NCBI RefSeq assembly: GCF_000300855.1
Contig: NZ_ALJF01000013.1
Span: 310,001 to 374,000 of the forward strand
Direction of reading: 5' to 3'
DNA from: Agrobacterium albertimagni AOL15
GTDB lineage: Bacteria > Pseudomonadota > Alphaproteobacteria > Rhizobiales > Rhizobiaceae
DNA length: 64,000 nt
The first letter of the stretch is position 1; the number at the start of each line of letters is the position of its first letter. Positions 54,712 to 63,491 of the stretch are shown piece by piece. The translations under genes were made by a program, and so were the position numbers. Below the pieces are notes generated by a model that was given only the letters and a program-made list of their open reading frames with translations, did not search any database and was not told where the DNA came from.

Positions 54712-55857
54712 TCAGAACTCCACCGCTTCGACGCGCTTGTCGACGAAGCGCAGGCCGACACCGCCGGAGATCAGCTTCAGGGCGAGATCGCCGAACAGCT
54801 CCTTGCGCCAGCCCTGGAGGGCTGCCACTTCGGCCTTTTCGCCTTCGGCCGCAATTTTTTCCAGATCATCGCTGTTGGCGATGACCTTGGAGGCAACTCC
54901 ATGCTTTTCCGAGGTGAGGCGCAGCAGAACCTTCAAAAGTTCGACGGCCGATTGCGTGCCTTCGGGCGCATGGGCGTGGCGCTGCAGATGCGGCATTTCC
55001 GACTTTGGCAGTGCAAGGGCCGTATTCACCTGCTCGATGATGGCGGCGCCTGAAGACGAGCGTTCCCAGCCTTTCGGGATGGTACGAAGGCGTCCGAGCG
55101 CCTCCACGTCCTTCGGCTGCTGCTGGGCGATCTCATAGATCGCATCGTCCTTCAGCACACGCGAGCGCGGCACGTTGCGGGCGCGCGCCTCGCGCTCACG
55201 CCAGGCGGCGACATATTGCATGACGGCGAGTTCGGTCGGCTTGCGCAGCCGCATCTTCAGCCGCTGCCAGGCATGTTCCGGCGGCAGGTCATAGGTTTCG
55301 CGGGATTCGAGGATCGCCATTTCCTCGGTCAGCCATTCCGCCCGACCTTCCGCTTCCAGCTGACCCTTCAGCTTCAGATAAACGTCGCGCAGATGGGTGA
55401 CATCGGCGAGCGCATAATCGAGCTGCTTTTCGGACAGCGGGCGGCGACTCCAGTCGGTGAAGCGCGAGGTCTTGTCGATATGGACGTTCTTCACCTTCTG
55501 CACGAGCTGGTCGTAGGAGACAGAATCACCGAAGCCGCAGACCATGGCCGCAACCTGCGTATCGAAGATCGGATGCGGCAGAAGATCGCCGAGATGGAAG
55601 ATGATTTCGATGTCCTGCCGGGCCGCATGGAAGACCTTCACGACGGCAGAATTGGCCATCAGCTCGAAGAAGGGCTTGAGGTCGAGCCCTTTGGCCATGG
55701 GATCGACAATGTATTCATGCTCCGGGCTCGCCATCTGGATGAGGCAAAGTTCCGGCCAGAAGGTCGTTTCGCGGAGAAATTCCGTGTCGATCGTGATGAA
55801 ATCGGATTGGGCGAGGAGGCGGCAAGCCTCTTCGAGCGCAGCAGTGGTATCGATCAT
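54712..55857 (-). CDS. rnd: Ribonuclease D
   Basis: Rnd is a 3'-5' exoribonuclease that trims tRNA and other stable RNA. The 381-residue protein has a DEDDy exonuclease domain: Exo I ITIDTEFLRE, Exo II FHAARQDIEIIFH and Exo III YALADVTHLRDVYLKL. An HRDC domain follows (about residues 210-290). It heads a tight minus-strand run rnd-GNAT-Rsm22-DUF2891-AcnX. aspS, its common neighbour in rhizobia, lies 8 kb away, with accessory genes between. Confidence 0.95.
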   Translation of the reverse strand: MIDTTAALEEACRLLAQSDFITIDTEFLRETTFWPELCLIQMASPEHEYIVDPMAKGLDLKPFFELMANSAVVKVFHAARQDIEIIFHLGDLLPHPIFDTQVAAMVCGFGDSVSYDQLVQKVKNVHIDKTSRFTDWSRRPLSEKQLDYALADVTHLRDVYLKLKGQLEAEGRAEWLTEEMAILESRETYDLPPEHAWQRLKMRLRKPTELAVMQYVAAWREREARARNVPRSRVLKDDAIYEIAQQQPKDVEALGRLRTIPKGWERSSSGAAIIEQVNTALALPKSEMPHLQRHAHAPEGTQSAVELLKVLLRLTSEKHGVASKVIANSDDLEKIAAEGEKAEVAALQGWRKELFGDLALKLISGGVGLRFVDKRVEAVEF

Positions 55858-55973
55858 TTCGGCTCGGTCATGGAAACTACAGGATCAACCTTAGTTTCCC
55901 TTCTGGCCTTCCTTGTCAATATGAACGACTTGGAAAGCAGCCGGCAGAGGGCGATCCCGGGCGGATGTCCCCC

Positions 55974-56861
55974 TTATTCGTCGGGTTTGGCGCCCCTGAG
56001 CGCCGCGATGTTCTGTCTATGGACGGCTTCGTAGGGCGCAAAGTAGGTGAGCGTACCGGCGGCGAGTTCGGGCGCGACGAAGTCCTTCAGGCTCTGGTTT
56101 TCGAGATCGGGTTCACCCAGCCGGGAGAGAAGCCGCGCGAGATAGTCGCGCGTGGCGGTCACCAGCGACGGCGGATAACCGCCGGACGCGATTATCTGCT
56201 CGTCGCCGTGATTGGGCAGAATGCGGGAGAACTCGAGACCGGCCAGCCGGTCGAGCTCGGCGATGTGGAAGGCGGTGTTATCGGGCTCCGAGATATAGGT
56301 GACGGTATCTTCCAGCGTGTCACCGGCCAGCAGCACGCCGAGATGCGGCAAGAGAAGAACGGTGCCGTCGGCGCTGTGAATGTTGAACTGCATCAGCTTT
56401 ACGGTAATGTCGCCGACCTGAAGCACCGTCTCGCCCTCGAAGGTCTCCGTCGGCATGACCACGGGGTTGATCGGCGGATCCTTCTCCGCAAGCACCTTGC
56501 GCTTTTCGATCAGCGTGTTGCGCGTCAGCTTGTTCGAGATGATCGGGCAGTCGATGAAGCCCGCATTGCCCGCGACATGATCCGTATGCCAGTGGCTGAG
56601 CACAACACGGATGCTCGTGACGCCAAGGCTGGAAAGATGGCTGCGGATCGCGCGCGCATGCTCGAAGGAGATATGCGTGTCATAGACGAGCGCCTCTTTC
56701 CCCGAAACGATCGCATAGCTTGCAACGCCGAGACTGTAGGCGCCATCATCGAGCCAGTTCGGCCTTTCCGAATGCAGACGTTTGCCGAGGATGCGCCCGT
56801 CATAATAGGCGAAGAGCCCGGGATAAGGCTCGTGGATCCGCATCGTCTCGGCAAGGCTCAT
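55974..56861 (-). CDS. MBL-fold metallo-hydrolase
   Basis: This 295-residue protein has the metallo-beta-lactamase fold with the Zn-binding H-x-H-x-D-H in LSHWHTDHVAGNAG and further ligands in ILPNHGDEQIIAS. The region SFEHARAIRSHLSSLG precedes the metal site. There is no signal peptide. It starts one base after the multicopper oxidase stop, so the two are in one operon. The substrate is unknown. Confidence 0.86.
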   Translation of the reverse strand: MSLAETMRIHEPYPGLFAYYDGRILGKRLHSERPNWLDDGAYSLGVASYAIVSGKEALVYDTHISFEHARAIRSHLSSLGVTSIRVVLSHWHTDHVAGNAGFIDCPIISNKLTRNTLIEKRKVLAEKDPPINPVVMPTETFEGETVLQVGDITVKLMQFNIHSADGTVLLLPHLGVLLAGDTLEDTVTYISEPDNTAFHIAELDRLAGLEFSRILPNHGDEQIIASGGYPPSLVTATRDYLARLLSRLGEPDLENQSLKDFVAPELAAGTLTYFAPYEAVHRQNIAALRGAKPDE

Positions 56862-56862
56862 G

Positions 56863-58230
56863 TCATGTCACTTTGAAATAGCCGGTCATGCCGGTCTTCT
56901 GGTGTTCGATGATGTGGCAATGAAACACCCAATCACCCGGATTGTCGGCCACCAGCGCAAGCTGGACCTTTTCGTCCGGCAGCACAAGGTAGGTATCCGA
57001 GACGAGCGGCTGGACTTCTCGCTTGTTCGAAGAGATCGCTTTGAAGTTCATGCCATGCAGATGGATCGGATGCGCATGCGGCGTGACGTTCTCGACATTG
57101 AGCAGATAGGTCCGGCCCAGCTTGAGTTCCGCAATTGGCGCGGTCGGATCGGGCGTGTCGCCCGGGTAGGGCACCTTGTTGATCGCCCAGAAAGAATAGC
57201 CGATCGAGCCGCAGATCGAATCGCGGGCCGCACTTTCGGCCGTGGCGCTGAGAAGCAGCGGGATTTCCGTCGCGTTTGAGAGATCGGCGTCCACGCCCGC
57301 TTTTTCAGCAAGCGGCCCGAGATCGCCGAGATTGCGTTTCAGCGATGAGCCGACGGCGCGCAGCCGCGCCACCACCTTCGGCGTCGAGGGCCTGATGTCC
57401 TCCAGCACCATCTCCGCACCTTCGCTGTCGGCGATACGAACAGCGAGATCCAGTCGCTGGCCGGGCGAGACGACGGCCATGTCGAGCGTCAAACGTTCCG
57501 GCACCGGATGTCCGTCGATAGCGATGATCTGCGCCTTGGCGCCGGCGAGCTTGAGATTGTAGATGCGGGTCACATCCGCCGCGAGAATGCGGACACGGAT
57601 AAGGCCGCCGGCCGGAACTTCATAAACCGGTTCGGGTTGCCAGTTGGCGGTCCTGAGCGTGCCGAAGGTCCCGGTCTTCGCCGCATCGCGCGGCTTGAAC
57701 TGCTCGATGAACTGGCTGTCGCCGCCGAGCCGGAAATCTCGGAGATTCAGCACCACCTCGCCATCGAAGACTGGGTCCCTGTCATCCTCGACCACCAGCA
57801 CGCCAGCAAGCCCGCGACCCATCTGCGTCAGCGTGTTGCAATGCGGGTGATACCAGAAGGTGCCGGCATCCGGCGGCGAAAAGGCGTAATCGAAGCGGTC
57901 GCCGGTATAGACGTAAGGCTGGGTGACGAAGGGCACGCCGTCCTGGTCGTTCGGCAGGCGGATGCCGTGCCAGTGGATAGTCGTCGGCTCGTCGAGCCGG
58001 TTGATCAGCCGCGCCTTGAAGGCTTCGCCGCGTCTGGCGCGCAGGATGGGTGGCGAGGGATCTGTCGATGTCTGTCCAGAGAGCGCATAACGCATCACCC
58101 CACGCGTCGCCTGCTTGCCGTCGAGCAGCACATCGCCCGTCAGCGCCTCGACCTCGACGGGGTCGGTGGCGGCCAACGCCTGGCTAAGACGCGGCATCAC
58201 CGCAAGGCCGGTGCCGTAGGCGCTGAGCAC
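56863..58230 (-). CDS. Multicopper oxidase (start problematic)
   Basis: This is a three-domain multicopper oxidase. All copper motifs are intact: HWHGIRLP, WYHPHCNTL, HAHPIHLHGMNF and HCHIIEHQKTGM, the last with the type 1 His, Cys and axial Met. It should oxidise phenols or metal ions such as Cu(I) or Mn(II). The first usable start in this frame is GTG at 58230 (455 residues), yet a full twin-arginine signal (SRRTLLKSAA) lies in frame just upstream, at 58231-58260, and is cut off by this start. The enzyme without it would stay in the cytosol, which is unusual. See the entry for 58231-58336. MFS and MBL genes flank it in the same direction. Confidence 0.85.
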   Translation of the reverse strand: MLSAYGTGLAVMPRLSQALAATDPVEVEALTGDVLLDGKQATRGVMRYALSGQTSTDPSPPILRARRGEAFKARLINRLDEPTTIHWHGIRLPNDQDGVPFVTQPYVYTGDRFDYAFSPPDAGTFWYHPHCNTLTQMGRGLAGVLVVEDDRDPVFDGEVVLNLRDFRLGGDSQFIEQFKPRDAAKTGTFGTLRTANWQPEPVYEVPAGGLIRVRILAADVTRIYNLKLAGAKAQIIAIDGHPVPERLTLDMAVVSPGQRLDLAVRIADSEGAEMVLEDIRPSTPKVVARLRAVGSSLKRNLGDLGPLAEKAGVDADLSNATEIPLLLSATAESAARDSICGSIGYSFWAINKVPYPGDTPDPTAPIAELKLGRTYLLNVENVTPHAHPIHLHGMNFKAISSNKREVQPLVSDTYLVLPDEKVQLALVADNPGDWVFHCHIIEHQKTGMTGYFKVT

Positions 58231-58336
58231 GGCGGCAGATTTAAGAAGGGTGCGGCGGGAACAAAGATCACGGTCGAAACCCTCGCTGGTCGTCCCGTTT
58301 TTTAAAGTTGAGATGATCGATCAGCAATAGCGTCAT
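58231..58336 (-). other. Tat leader of the multicopper oxidase, out of frame with its likely ATG
   Basis: In the oxidase frame the codons after a stop at 58321-58323 read FDRDLCSRRTLLKSAA up to GTG 58230, a clear twin-arginine signal. There is no ATG, GTG, TTG or CTG between that stop and the RR pair. An ATG at 58336, 35 nt after the MFS stop, reads MTLLLIDHLNFK into a run of six A (58298-58303). Removing one A joins this ATG to the Tat frame and gives one continuous leader. This may be a real frameshift mutation, a homopolymer sequencing error, or +1 recoding. An ACG at 58291-58293 could also be a mutated start. Confidence 0.7.
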
Positions 58337-58370
58337 CCGGCCATGCTGTCGCAGGCAAGGCTATCCTGTC

Positions 58371-59609
58371 TCAGCCGCCATCCTTCTCGTTTGGCGGCGT
58401 GGCAAGCTTGCTGAAGAATGTCGAGGTGCGCAGCAGGCTGCGGAAACGCATGCGCCGCTTTTCAGTCGGCACGGCATCGCGCGCCCGGATGCGAGCGAGT
58501 GTATAGGCGGCAAAGAAGGTCAATACGACGATCACATAGGCAAACAGCGCATGCGGCCCGAAGACCTCCATCAGGAAGGAGGCGATCAGCGGGCCGACGA
58601 CTGCGCCGATCGACCAGAAGAACAGGGTTCCTGCCGAGACCAGCGCATGCTGACCCGGTGCCGCATGGTCATTGGCATGCGCCGAACACAGCGAATAAAG
58701 CGGCAGGGCAAAGGCCCCGAAGCCGAAAATGCCGATGAAGTTCGCAAGCTCCCCATCGCCTGCCAGAAAGGCGAGGAAGACCGAGGCAAGCAGCGCGCCG
58801 ATCGTCGAGACAAGAATGATGACGCGACGGTCCAGTTTGTCGGAGTAATGGCCAAGCGGATATTGCAGCACGATGCCGGCAAAGATGCCGATGCTCATGA
58901 AGGTCGCGATCGCCGTCACCGACATGCCGATGCCATCGGCATAGATCGGCCCGAGCGAGCGGAAGCTCGAATTTGTGAGCCCGATGACGATGCAGCCGAC
59001 GGTCGCGAGCGGCGAGACGGACCACAAGACCTTGATGTCGAACTTGACGTCCTTCGGCGGCGCGGGGCTCGACTTGTCGGCAAACGAGATCGGCACGAGG
59101 GATAGCGAGAGCGCCATGGCGATGATGGCAAAGAGATCGAAGCCGGAGACCCCGAAGAGCGGGATCATGTACTGCGCTGCCGTCACCGAGCCGAGATCGA
59201 CGAAGCGGTAGACGGAGAGCGTGCGTGCCCGGGTGGCATTGGTGACGCGGGCGTTGAGCCAGCTTTCGACGACGGCAAACAGGCCGGCAAAGCAGATGCC
59301 CTGCACGAGGCGCATCAGGAACCAGGAGATCGGGTCGATCACCAGCACCATCATGATTGAGGCGGCAGATGCGATGGCGGCGAGCGCCGAGAAGGCGCGG
59401 ATATGGCCGATCGCCCGCATGACCTTGGTGATGTAGACGCAGCCGATCACGAAGCCGAGGAAATAGCCCGTGCCGACCATACCGATGACCGAGGTGCTGA
59501 AACCTTCCTCGATGCCGCGCAGCGCGATGAAGGTGCCCTGCAGCCCGTTGCCGCCGATCAGGATGCCGGCGGTGATGAGGAGGGGAATGAGAGGGCGGAT
59601 ATCATGCAT
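58371..59609 (-). CDS. MFS transporter
   Basis: This 412-residue inner-membrane protein has about twelve spans. It begins MHDIRPLIPLLITAGILIGG, and a 12-TM major facilitator pattern of the YcaD or sugar-efflux type is visible (GTGYFLGFVIGCVYITKVMR and LQYPLGHYSDKLDRRVIIL, the latter with a conserved Asp-x3-Arg-Arg loop). Substrate unknown. It lies upstream of the multicopper oxidase in the same direction and may be co-transcribed with it. ATG at 59609 is the natural start. Confidence 0.87.
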   Translation of the reverse strand: MHDIRPLIPLLITAGILIGGNGLQGTFIALRGIEEGFSTSVIGMVGTGYFLGFVIGCVYITKVMRAIGHIRAFSALAAIASAASIMMVLVIDPISWFLMRLVQGICFAGLFAVVESWLNARVTNATRARTLSVYRFVDLGSVTAAQYMIPLFGVSGFDLFAIIAMALSLSLVPISFADKSSPAPPKDVKFDIKVLWSVSPLATVGCIVIGLTNSSFRSLGPIYADGIGMSVTAIATFMSIGIFAGIVLQYPLGHYSDKLDRRVIILVSTIGALLASVFLAFLAGDGELANFIGIFGFGAFALPLYSLCSAHANDHAAPGQHALVSAGTLFFWSIGAVVGPLIASFLMEVFGPHALFAYVIVVLTFFAAYTLARIRARDAVPTEKRRMRFRSLLRTSTFFSKLATPPNEKDGG

Positions 59610-59737
59610 GATGGGCCTGCAGGCCACGGCGAGGGGTCGGTGAGTCGGTGCCGCGGCGGGTCCAAATTCCTAGACCTGTTTGACAGGTCGCGACAGGCCA
59701 AAAACATCGCCCGTCGCAACGCGCCCGGAATTTGCCG

Positions 59738-60583
59738 TCAGAGGAAGGGCTGCCCCTGAACAGCCTGGACGAAGGTGGCGACGACGACCCCGATCGAGAC
59801 GAGTGCGCCGACCAGTATGCCGGGTCTGGCAAGGCTGGGCGCGAGCCTGTCGAGACCGAGGCCGAGAAGCGGCAGCGCCTGCATGATGTGAGTGGCGAAG
59901 AAATGCGGCACGCGCAGATCGCCGCCGCTGCGCGACCAGCCGAACAGCGGCAGCCCGCCGAGGTCGGTTCTGACGCCGCCGACCCAGTGGCCCGGCCCGC
60001 CGATTTCGCCGCTGCCGAGCGCAAAGGCGGTGAAGAGTGTCGCTACGCTGCCGAGCACGAGGCCCCAGCCGCCGCCAAGGCGCAAGGCGATCGGTGCATT
60101 CGGGCGCGGCCGCAGCAGGATGTAAACGCCGATGACGAGGCTCGACAGCACCAGAAGGGCGGCACCAGCCCCCATGGCGCTATAGGCCATCGCTTCGAGG
60201 GGCGTGCCATCGTTGAAATGTGAGGCCCGACCACGCGCGGCTTGCAGGGTTATGTAGAGAATTTCGCCGCTCGCCGTGATGACGGCAGTAAGGCTCGCCA
60301 GCCAGACGCCGCGACCGGCCCGTGTCCTCGGTTCGATGAGCGGCAAGAGCAGAAGCAGGGTGCCGAGCATCAGGGCGAGAGAGGCCTGGAATTTCAGCGG
60401 CTTGCTCCAGACGCTGATGTCGTTGAGCAGGCGCTCGTCGATGAAGAGGGTGATCAGGCTGGGGATGGCAAGCGCCAGTTGCAGTCCGATCCCAACGATC
60501 AGCAGGCGTCGGGTTCTTTGTTCGGCAGCAGCGAGATCCGGCGTCGGGGCGATTGCAACACTGTCATTGAAGAGCATGGTCAT
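59738..60583 (-). CDS. Multi-pass membrane protein of unknown function
   Basis: I do not recognise this 281-residue protein. It has about seven hydrophobic segments (for example LLIVGIGLQLALAIPSLITL, FQASLALMLGTLLLLLPLI and ALLVLSSLVIGVYILL), a SVWSKPLKFQ loop after the first span and an HFFATHIMQALPLLGLGLDR block with two His. It has no signal peptide or catalytic motif that I can name. It starts three bases after the ABA4-like gene's stop and shares that gene's TetR-controlled promoter, so the two probably act together in the membrane. Confidence 0.6.
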   Translation of the reverse strand: MTMLFNDSVAIAPTPDLAAAEQRTRRLLIVGIGLQLALAIPSLITLFIDERLLNDISVWSKPLKFQASLALMLGTLLLLLPLIEPRTRAGRGVWLASLTAVITASGEILYITLQAARGRASHFNDGTPLEAMAYSAMGAGAALLVLSSLVIGVYILLRPRPNAPIALRLGGGWGLVLGSVATLFTAFALGSGEIGGPGHWVGGVRTDLGGLPLFGWSRSGGDLRVPHFFATHIMQALPLLGLGLDRLAPSLARPGILVGALVSIGVVVATFVQAVQGQPFL

Positions 60584-60586
60584 GTG

Positions 60587-61018
60587 TCAGACCTTTCGGG
60601 CGGTGAGTGACGCGTCCGTTGCGCGGGTGATGTAGAAAACCAGAAGGCCAACAGGGCCGAACATGAAGGTAGCGACGAGGATCGGCGCCTGCAGCAGCTG
60701 GTTCCAGCCGCGCTTGTCGGCCTCGACGGCGATCCAGGTGCCGATGAAGAGATCGAAGGCGAGGTAATGTACCCAGCCGGCGACGAGCACCGGATCGTCC
60801 ATGAAGAGTGCCCTGACTTCCGCGATCGAGCCAAAGCCGCCGCCCTCGACGCGGAAGAAATAGACGAAGATCAGCACGGCATAGGTGAGCGACAGCGCGC
60901 CGATCAGGCCGAAGCGGATGAAGCGGATGAGGGCTTCCCATCGCGGTGCAAGAATGAGCAGCAGCCAGCCCAGCATGGCGGTGCTGCTGGCGAGCGAAAA
61001 CACGGTATCGGGGTACAT
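60587..61018 (-). CDS. ABA4-like family membrane protein (DUF4281)
   Basis: This 143-residue protein has four spans and matches the ABA4-like (DUF4281) family in VLVAGWVHYLAFDLFIGTWI and [19 protein letters not shown]. The plant relative ABA4 is needed for neoxanthin formation; the bacterial role is unknown. ATG at 61018 gives the conserved N-terminus. It is divergent from the TetR gene. Two CTTG-N7-CAAG sites lie just upstream. Confidence 0.8.
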   Translation of the reverse strand: MYPDTVFSLASSTAMLGWLLLILAPRWEALIRFIRFGLIGALSLTYAVLIFVYFFRVEGGGFGSIAEVRALFMDDPVLVAGWVHYLAFDLFIGTWIAVEADKRGWNQLLQAPILVATFMFGPVGLLVFYITRATDASLTARKV

Positions 61019-61029
61019 TGGAGCCTCAT

Positions 61030-61088
61030 CTTGACGGTGACAAGATAAGCATGCGCCATAACTTGGCAATGTCAAGATTGATTTTGAC
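61030..61088. promoter_or_regulatory. Paired palindromic operators between ABA4-like and tetR genes
   Basis: Two 15-bp sites of the form CTTG-N7-CAAG lie at 61030-61044 and 61062-61076, with centres 32 bp apart, about three helical turns. A third imperfect palindrome (GTCAA...TTGAC) spans 61071-61088. They lie 12-70 nt upstream of the ABA4-like start and just before tetR. This is the layout of a TetR repressor controlling itself and its divergent target. Confidence 0.72.
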
Positions 61089-61117
61089 TGCGTGGTTTCG
61101 AGTGGTTATGAAGGGGC

Positions 61118-61726
61118 ATGGCAAGACAGAAATCCTATCACCATGGCGACCTGCGCCAGGCGCTGATCGGCACGGGGCTCGACATGCTCGAAGAGCATGG
61201 CCTCGAAGGCCTGACGCTCCGCAAACTCGCCGCCCGGGTCGGCGTGTCCCATGCGGCACCCGAACATCATTTCCCGACCCTGCGGCACCTGATGACCGCC
61301 TTTGCCGTCGAGGGCTTCAGGCTGTTTGCCGCTTCGATGCGGGAGGCTATGGCGGCAGCCCCTGATGATCCGGCAGAGCAGCTACGGGCTGCCGCCCGCG
61401 GCTATCTCGCCTTTGCGAGGTCCCGTCCGCATCTCTTCCGCCTGATGTTCACCGCCAACCGCCTCGACTGGGACGACCCGGCCATCGGCCCGCCAGCGAA
61501 TGCCGCCCATGCCGTGCTCGAGGAGATCTCATTGCCGGTGGCGAGGCGCATGAAGCTGGACACGCCGGAGGGCAGGGCAGCCGTCGAGCAACTCGTCTGG
61601 TCGCAGATCCACGGCCACGCCCATCTGATGATCGACGGCAAGCTGCCGCCGGAAGGCGATGGCGGCACCGGCTGTGAGCCCTTCGCGGCGCCGCTCGATC
61701 TGGCGAGTGTGTTGTTGCCGGAGTGA
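61118..61726 (+). CDS. TetR/AcrR family regulator
   Basis: This 202-residue regulator has an N-terminal TetR helix-turn-helix (HGDLRQALIGTGLDMLEEHG, then LTLRKLAARVGVSHAAPEHHF, residues about 8-55) and a C-terminal ligand domain of the WHG type (FARSRPHLFRLMFTANRLDW). It is divergent from the ABA4-like/unknown membrane pair and likely represses it through the CTTG-N7-CAAG sites. The inducer is unknown. Confidence 0.88.
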   Translation: MARQKSYHHGDLRQALIGTGLDMLEEHGLEGLTLRKLAARVGVSHAAPEHHFPTLRHLMTAFAVEGFRLFAASMREAMAAAPDDPAEQLRAAARGYLAFARSRPHLFRLMFTANRLDWDDPAIGPPANAAHAVLEEISLPVARRMKLDTPEGRAAVEQLVWSQIHGHAHLMIDGKLPPEGDGGTGCEPFAAPLDLASVLLPE

Positions 61727-62060
61727 GGGGGCGCGGTGGTGGTCCCCATGATTCATCGCAATAATTGTACAAAACCGTGTGATCTCCAGCCGGTTATGGA
61801 GGCCGCCGTGATCGGCGGTCGTCGGAAGTCATTATGCCTCCCGACGAGGCGTCACTTCTCTCTCGTGCAATTGGAGCGCGCTCGGGGCGTCACCGCATGC
61901 CATAGCAAGAGCGTCAAATGGGAAATTTGGTCAGTCCATGCCGGGCTTTGTGCAGGACCAATCGCCTAGCCATATAACCCTCGACGAACCGATGCAGCTT
62001 CAGTACTAGTGTTGAATTAGACTGTTTGTCGTCACCATTCGGAATAAGGCGGAGATTCTG
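61727..62060. other. Left flank of the AT-richer island
   Basis: This 334-nt stretch has no supportable gene. A hairpin CCGCCG (61803-61808) / CGGCGG (61813-61818) and a longer repeat CGTCGG (61820-61825) / CCGACG (61841-61846) lie near its middle. From about 61900 the sequence turns AT-richer toward the next gene. AAGGCGGAG (62046-62054) is the ribosome site for the TTG at 62061. No tRNA or att repeat is evident. Confidence 0.5.
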
Positions 62061-63491
62061 TTGCCGAGTGCCAATTTTACCGGACTTAGCAAGCGTCAAA
62101 TGGAAGTTCTGAGGCTGGCTCATGGAGGCCTTGGGACGAAAGATATTGGTGCTGCATTAGGTATAACTAACATAACCGTTGCAAGCCATCTGAACTCCGC
62201 TCGAAAAAAAATAGGAGTTAGGTCTACTCGTGACGCCGCAGCAAAGTTTGCGGCTTTCGAAGCCGGTGAAAATGCCCATTTACAGAATACTGACATTTCT
62301 AACGAAGATATTATCCATGTCCTATTGATGCGCATTGACGATTTCGAGTTATCTGTTCGTACGGCCAACGTCTTGATCGCTGACAACCGGGTATTTGTCG
62401 GCGATTTAGTGCAGCTGACCGAGTTTGAGCTGCTTCGACTGCCAAATTTTGGTCGAAGAGCGCTCAACGAGATCAAGGAAATGCTAGCAAGTGTCGGGCT
62501 GAGGCTCGGAATGGTTCTATCGAATTGGCCTCCTGACAACATCGAACAAGTTCGAGAGAAGCTCTCAATTGCCGCTAAGGTTAGAGGTATTCCTCAAGCG
62601 AAACTAGGAACGACATTCAGGGCTGGTCAAGAGACGCTTGAGATCGCGGTGGATGGCAACGAGAGCGACGAGAGCGCTGCTTTGGAGTCGATCACGCAGC
62701 AATTGCACCAAGAATCGAAACGCAAGTTGGAGGCGTTCAGCGAAGCAACAAAAACCCTTAGTAATCAGTATGGATGGTCGGACATCGATGCGTCTAATCG
62801 ACGTTTCGTCAGTCTGCTGGACCGACCGACTGAAGATATACCGGCGGTTATAGGCTTGGTTTATAGCTCGGCTCTTGAGCTAGGATCGTACCTCGAGTTG
62901 GACAATCAGTTACGATCAGGTGAAGTCAGCTACGCTGAAAGCCTAAGACCAGAGGTTCGCCGTCTACTTGAAGATGTTGTTAAAACCGTAGCGCCTTGGG
63001 TGCGGCGATTTCCGTCTGCTCGAGAAATCGACAACGAAACCGGCGAGTTTTTATCACAGATCACTTTGGTTGCGCATGCGCGTGAGGCCACAGAAACGGC
63101 GTTACGAAGCGCGCTGATCGCTGAAGACATAGCCGAGACTGTCCGTGCCCTCCTGGCATCAAGCGATCGCGCGGGCGCTGTTAGCTATAAGGCTTCTACG
63201 CGCGGTGTGCTTTCAGCACGTAATATGGTCATTGCGGCTGCAACGGCTGCGACGACTGTATGGCTGGGCGCTGTCGGCTCCGAATTGGCCCCTCAGTCCG
63301 TTCTTGCGCAACGTGCGGCAGGGTTTCTAGCTTCTGCAGAAGCGCCCATTGTTCAGCTTTTCAAAGATCTGCCTTCGGACATTCAGCTCGCAATCAACAT
63401 GTTGATCAAAGAGGTGAACCAAAAACCTTTCACAGTGCCGTCACCTCTGCCAGATGGACGCCGTCCGATTGCCAAAAAAAAACACGACTAA
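62061..63491 (+). CDS. LuxR-type HTH fused to RNA polymerase alpha C-terminal-like domain, unknown C-terminus
   Basis: This 476-residue protein has a LuxR/GerE helix-turn-helix (about residues 7-65, [20 protein letters not shown] and [20 protein letters not shown]). A domain very close to RNA polymerase alpha-CTD follows (about 88-157, [41 protein letters not shown]). By alignment with E. coli alpha, R265, N268, G296 and E302 are kept (here R100, N103, G131 and E137), K298 is Arg133 and C269 is Val104. Residues 160-476 are helical and unrecognised, with a possible membrane segment at 386-406 and a Lys-rich tail. The start is TTG at 62061 with AAGGCGGAG upstream; the next ATG would cut into the HTH. 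The gene is AT-richer than its neighbours, which suggests transfer. A transcription regulator is inferred, with no known target. Confidence 0.8.
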   Translation: MPSANFTGLSKRQMEVLRLAHGGLGTKDIGAALGITNITVASHLNSARKKIGVRSTRDAAAKFAAFEAGENAHLQNTDISNEDIIHVLLMRIDDFELSVRTANVLIADNRVFVGDLVQLTEFELLRLPNFGRRALNEIKEMLASVGLRLGMVLSNWPPDNIEQVREKLSIAAKVRGIPQAKLGTTFRAGQETLEIAVDGNESDESAALESITQQLHQESKRKLEAFSEATKTLSNQYGWSDIDASNRRFVSLLDRPTEDIPAVIGLVYSSALELGSYLELDNQLRSGEVSYAESLRPEVRRLLEDVVKTVAPWVRRFPSAREIDNETGEFLSQITLVAHAREATETALRSALIAEDIAETVRALLASSDRAGAVSYKASTRGVLSARNMVIAAATAATTVWLGAVGSELAPQSVLAQRAAGFLASAEAPIVQLFKDLPSDIQLAINMLIKEVNQKPFTVPSPLPDGRRPIAKKKHD

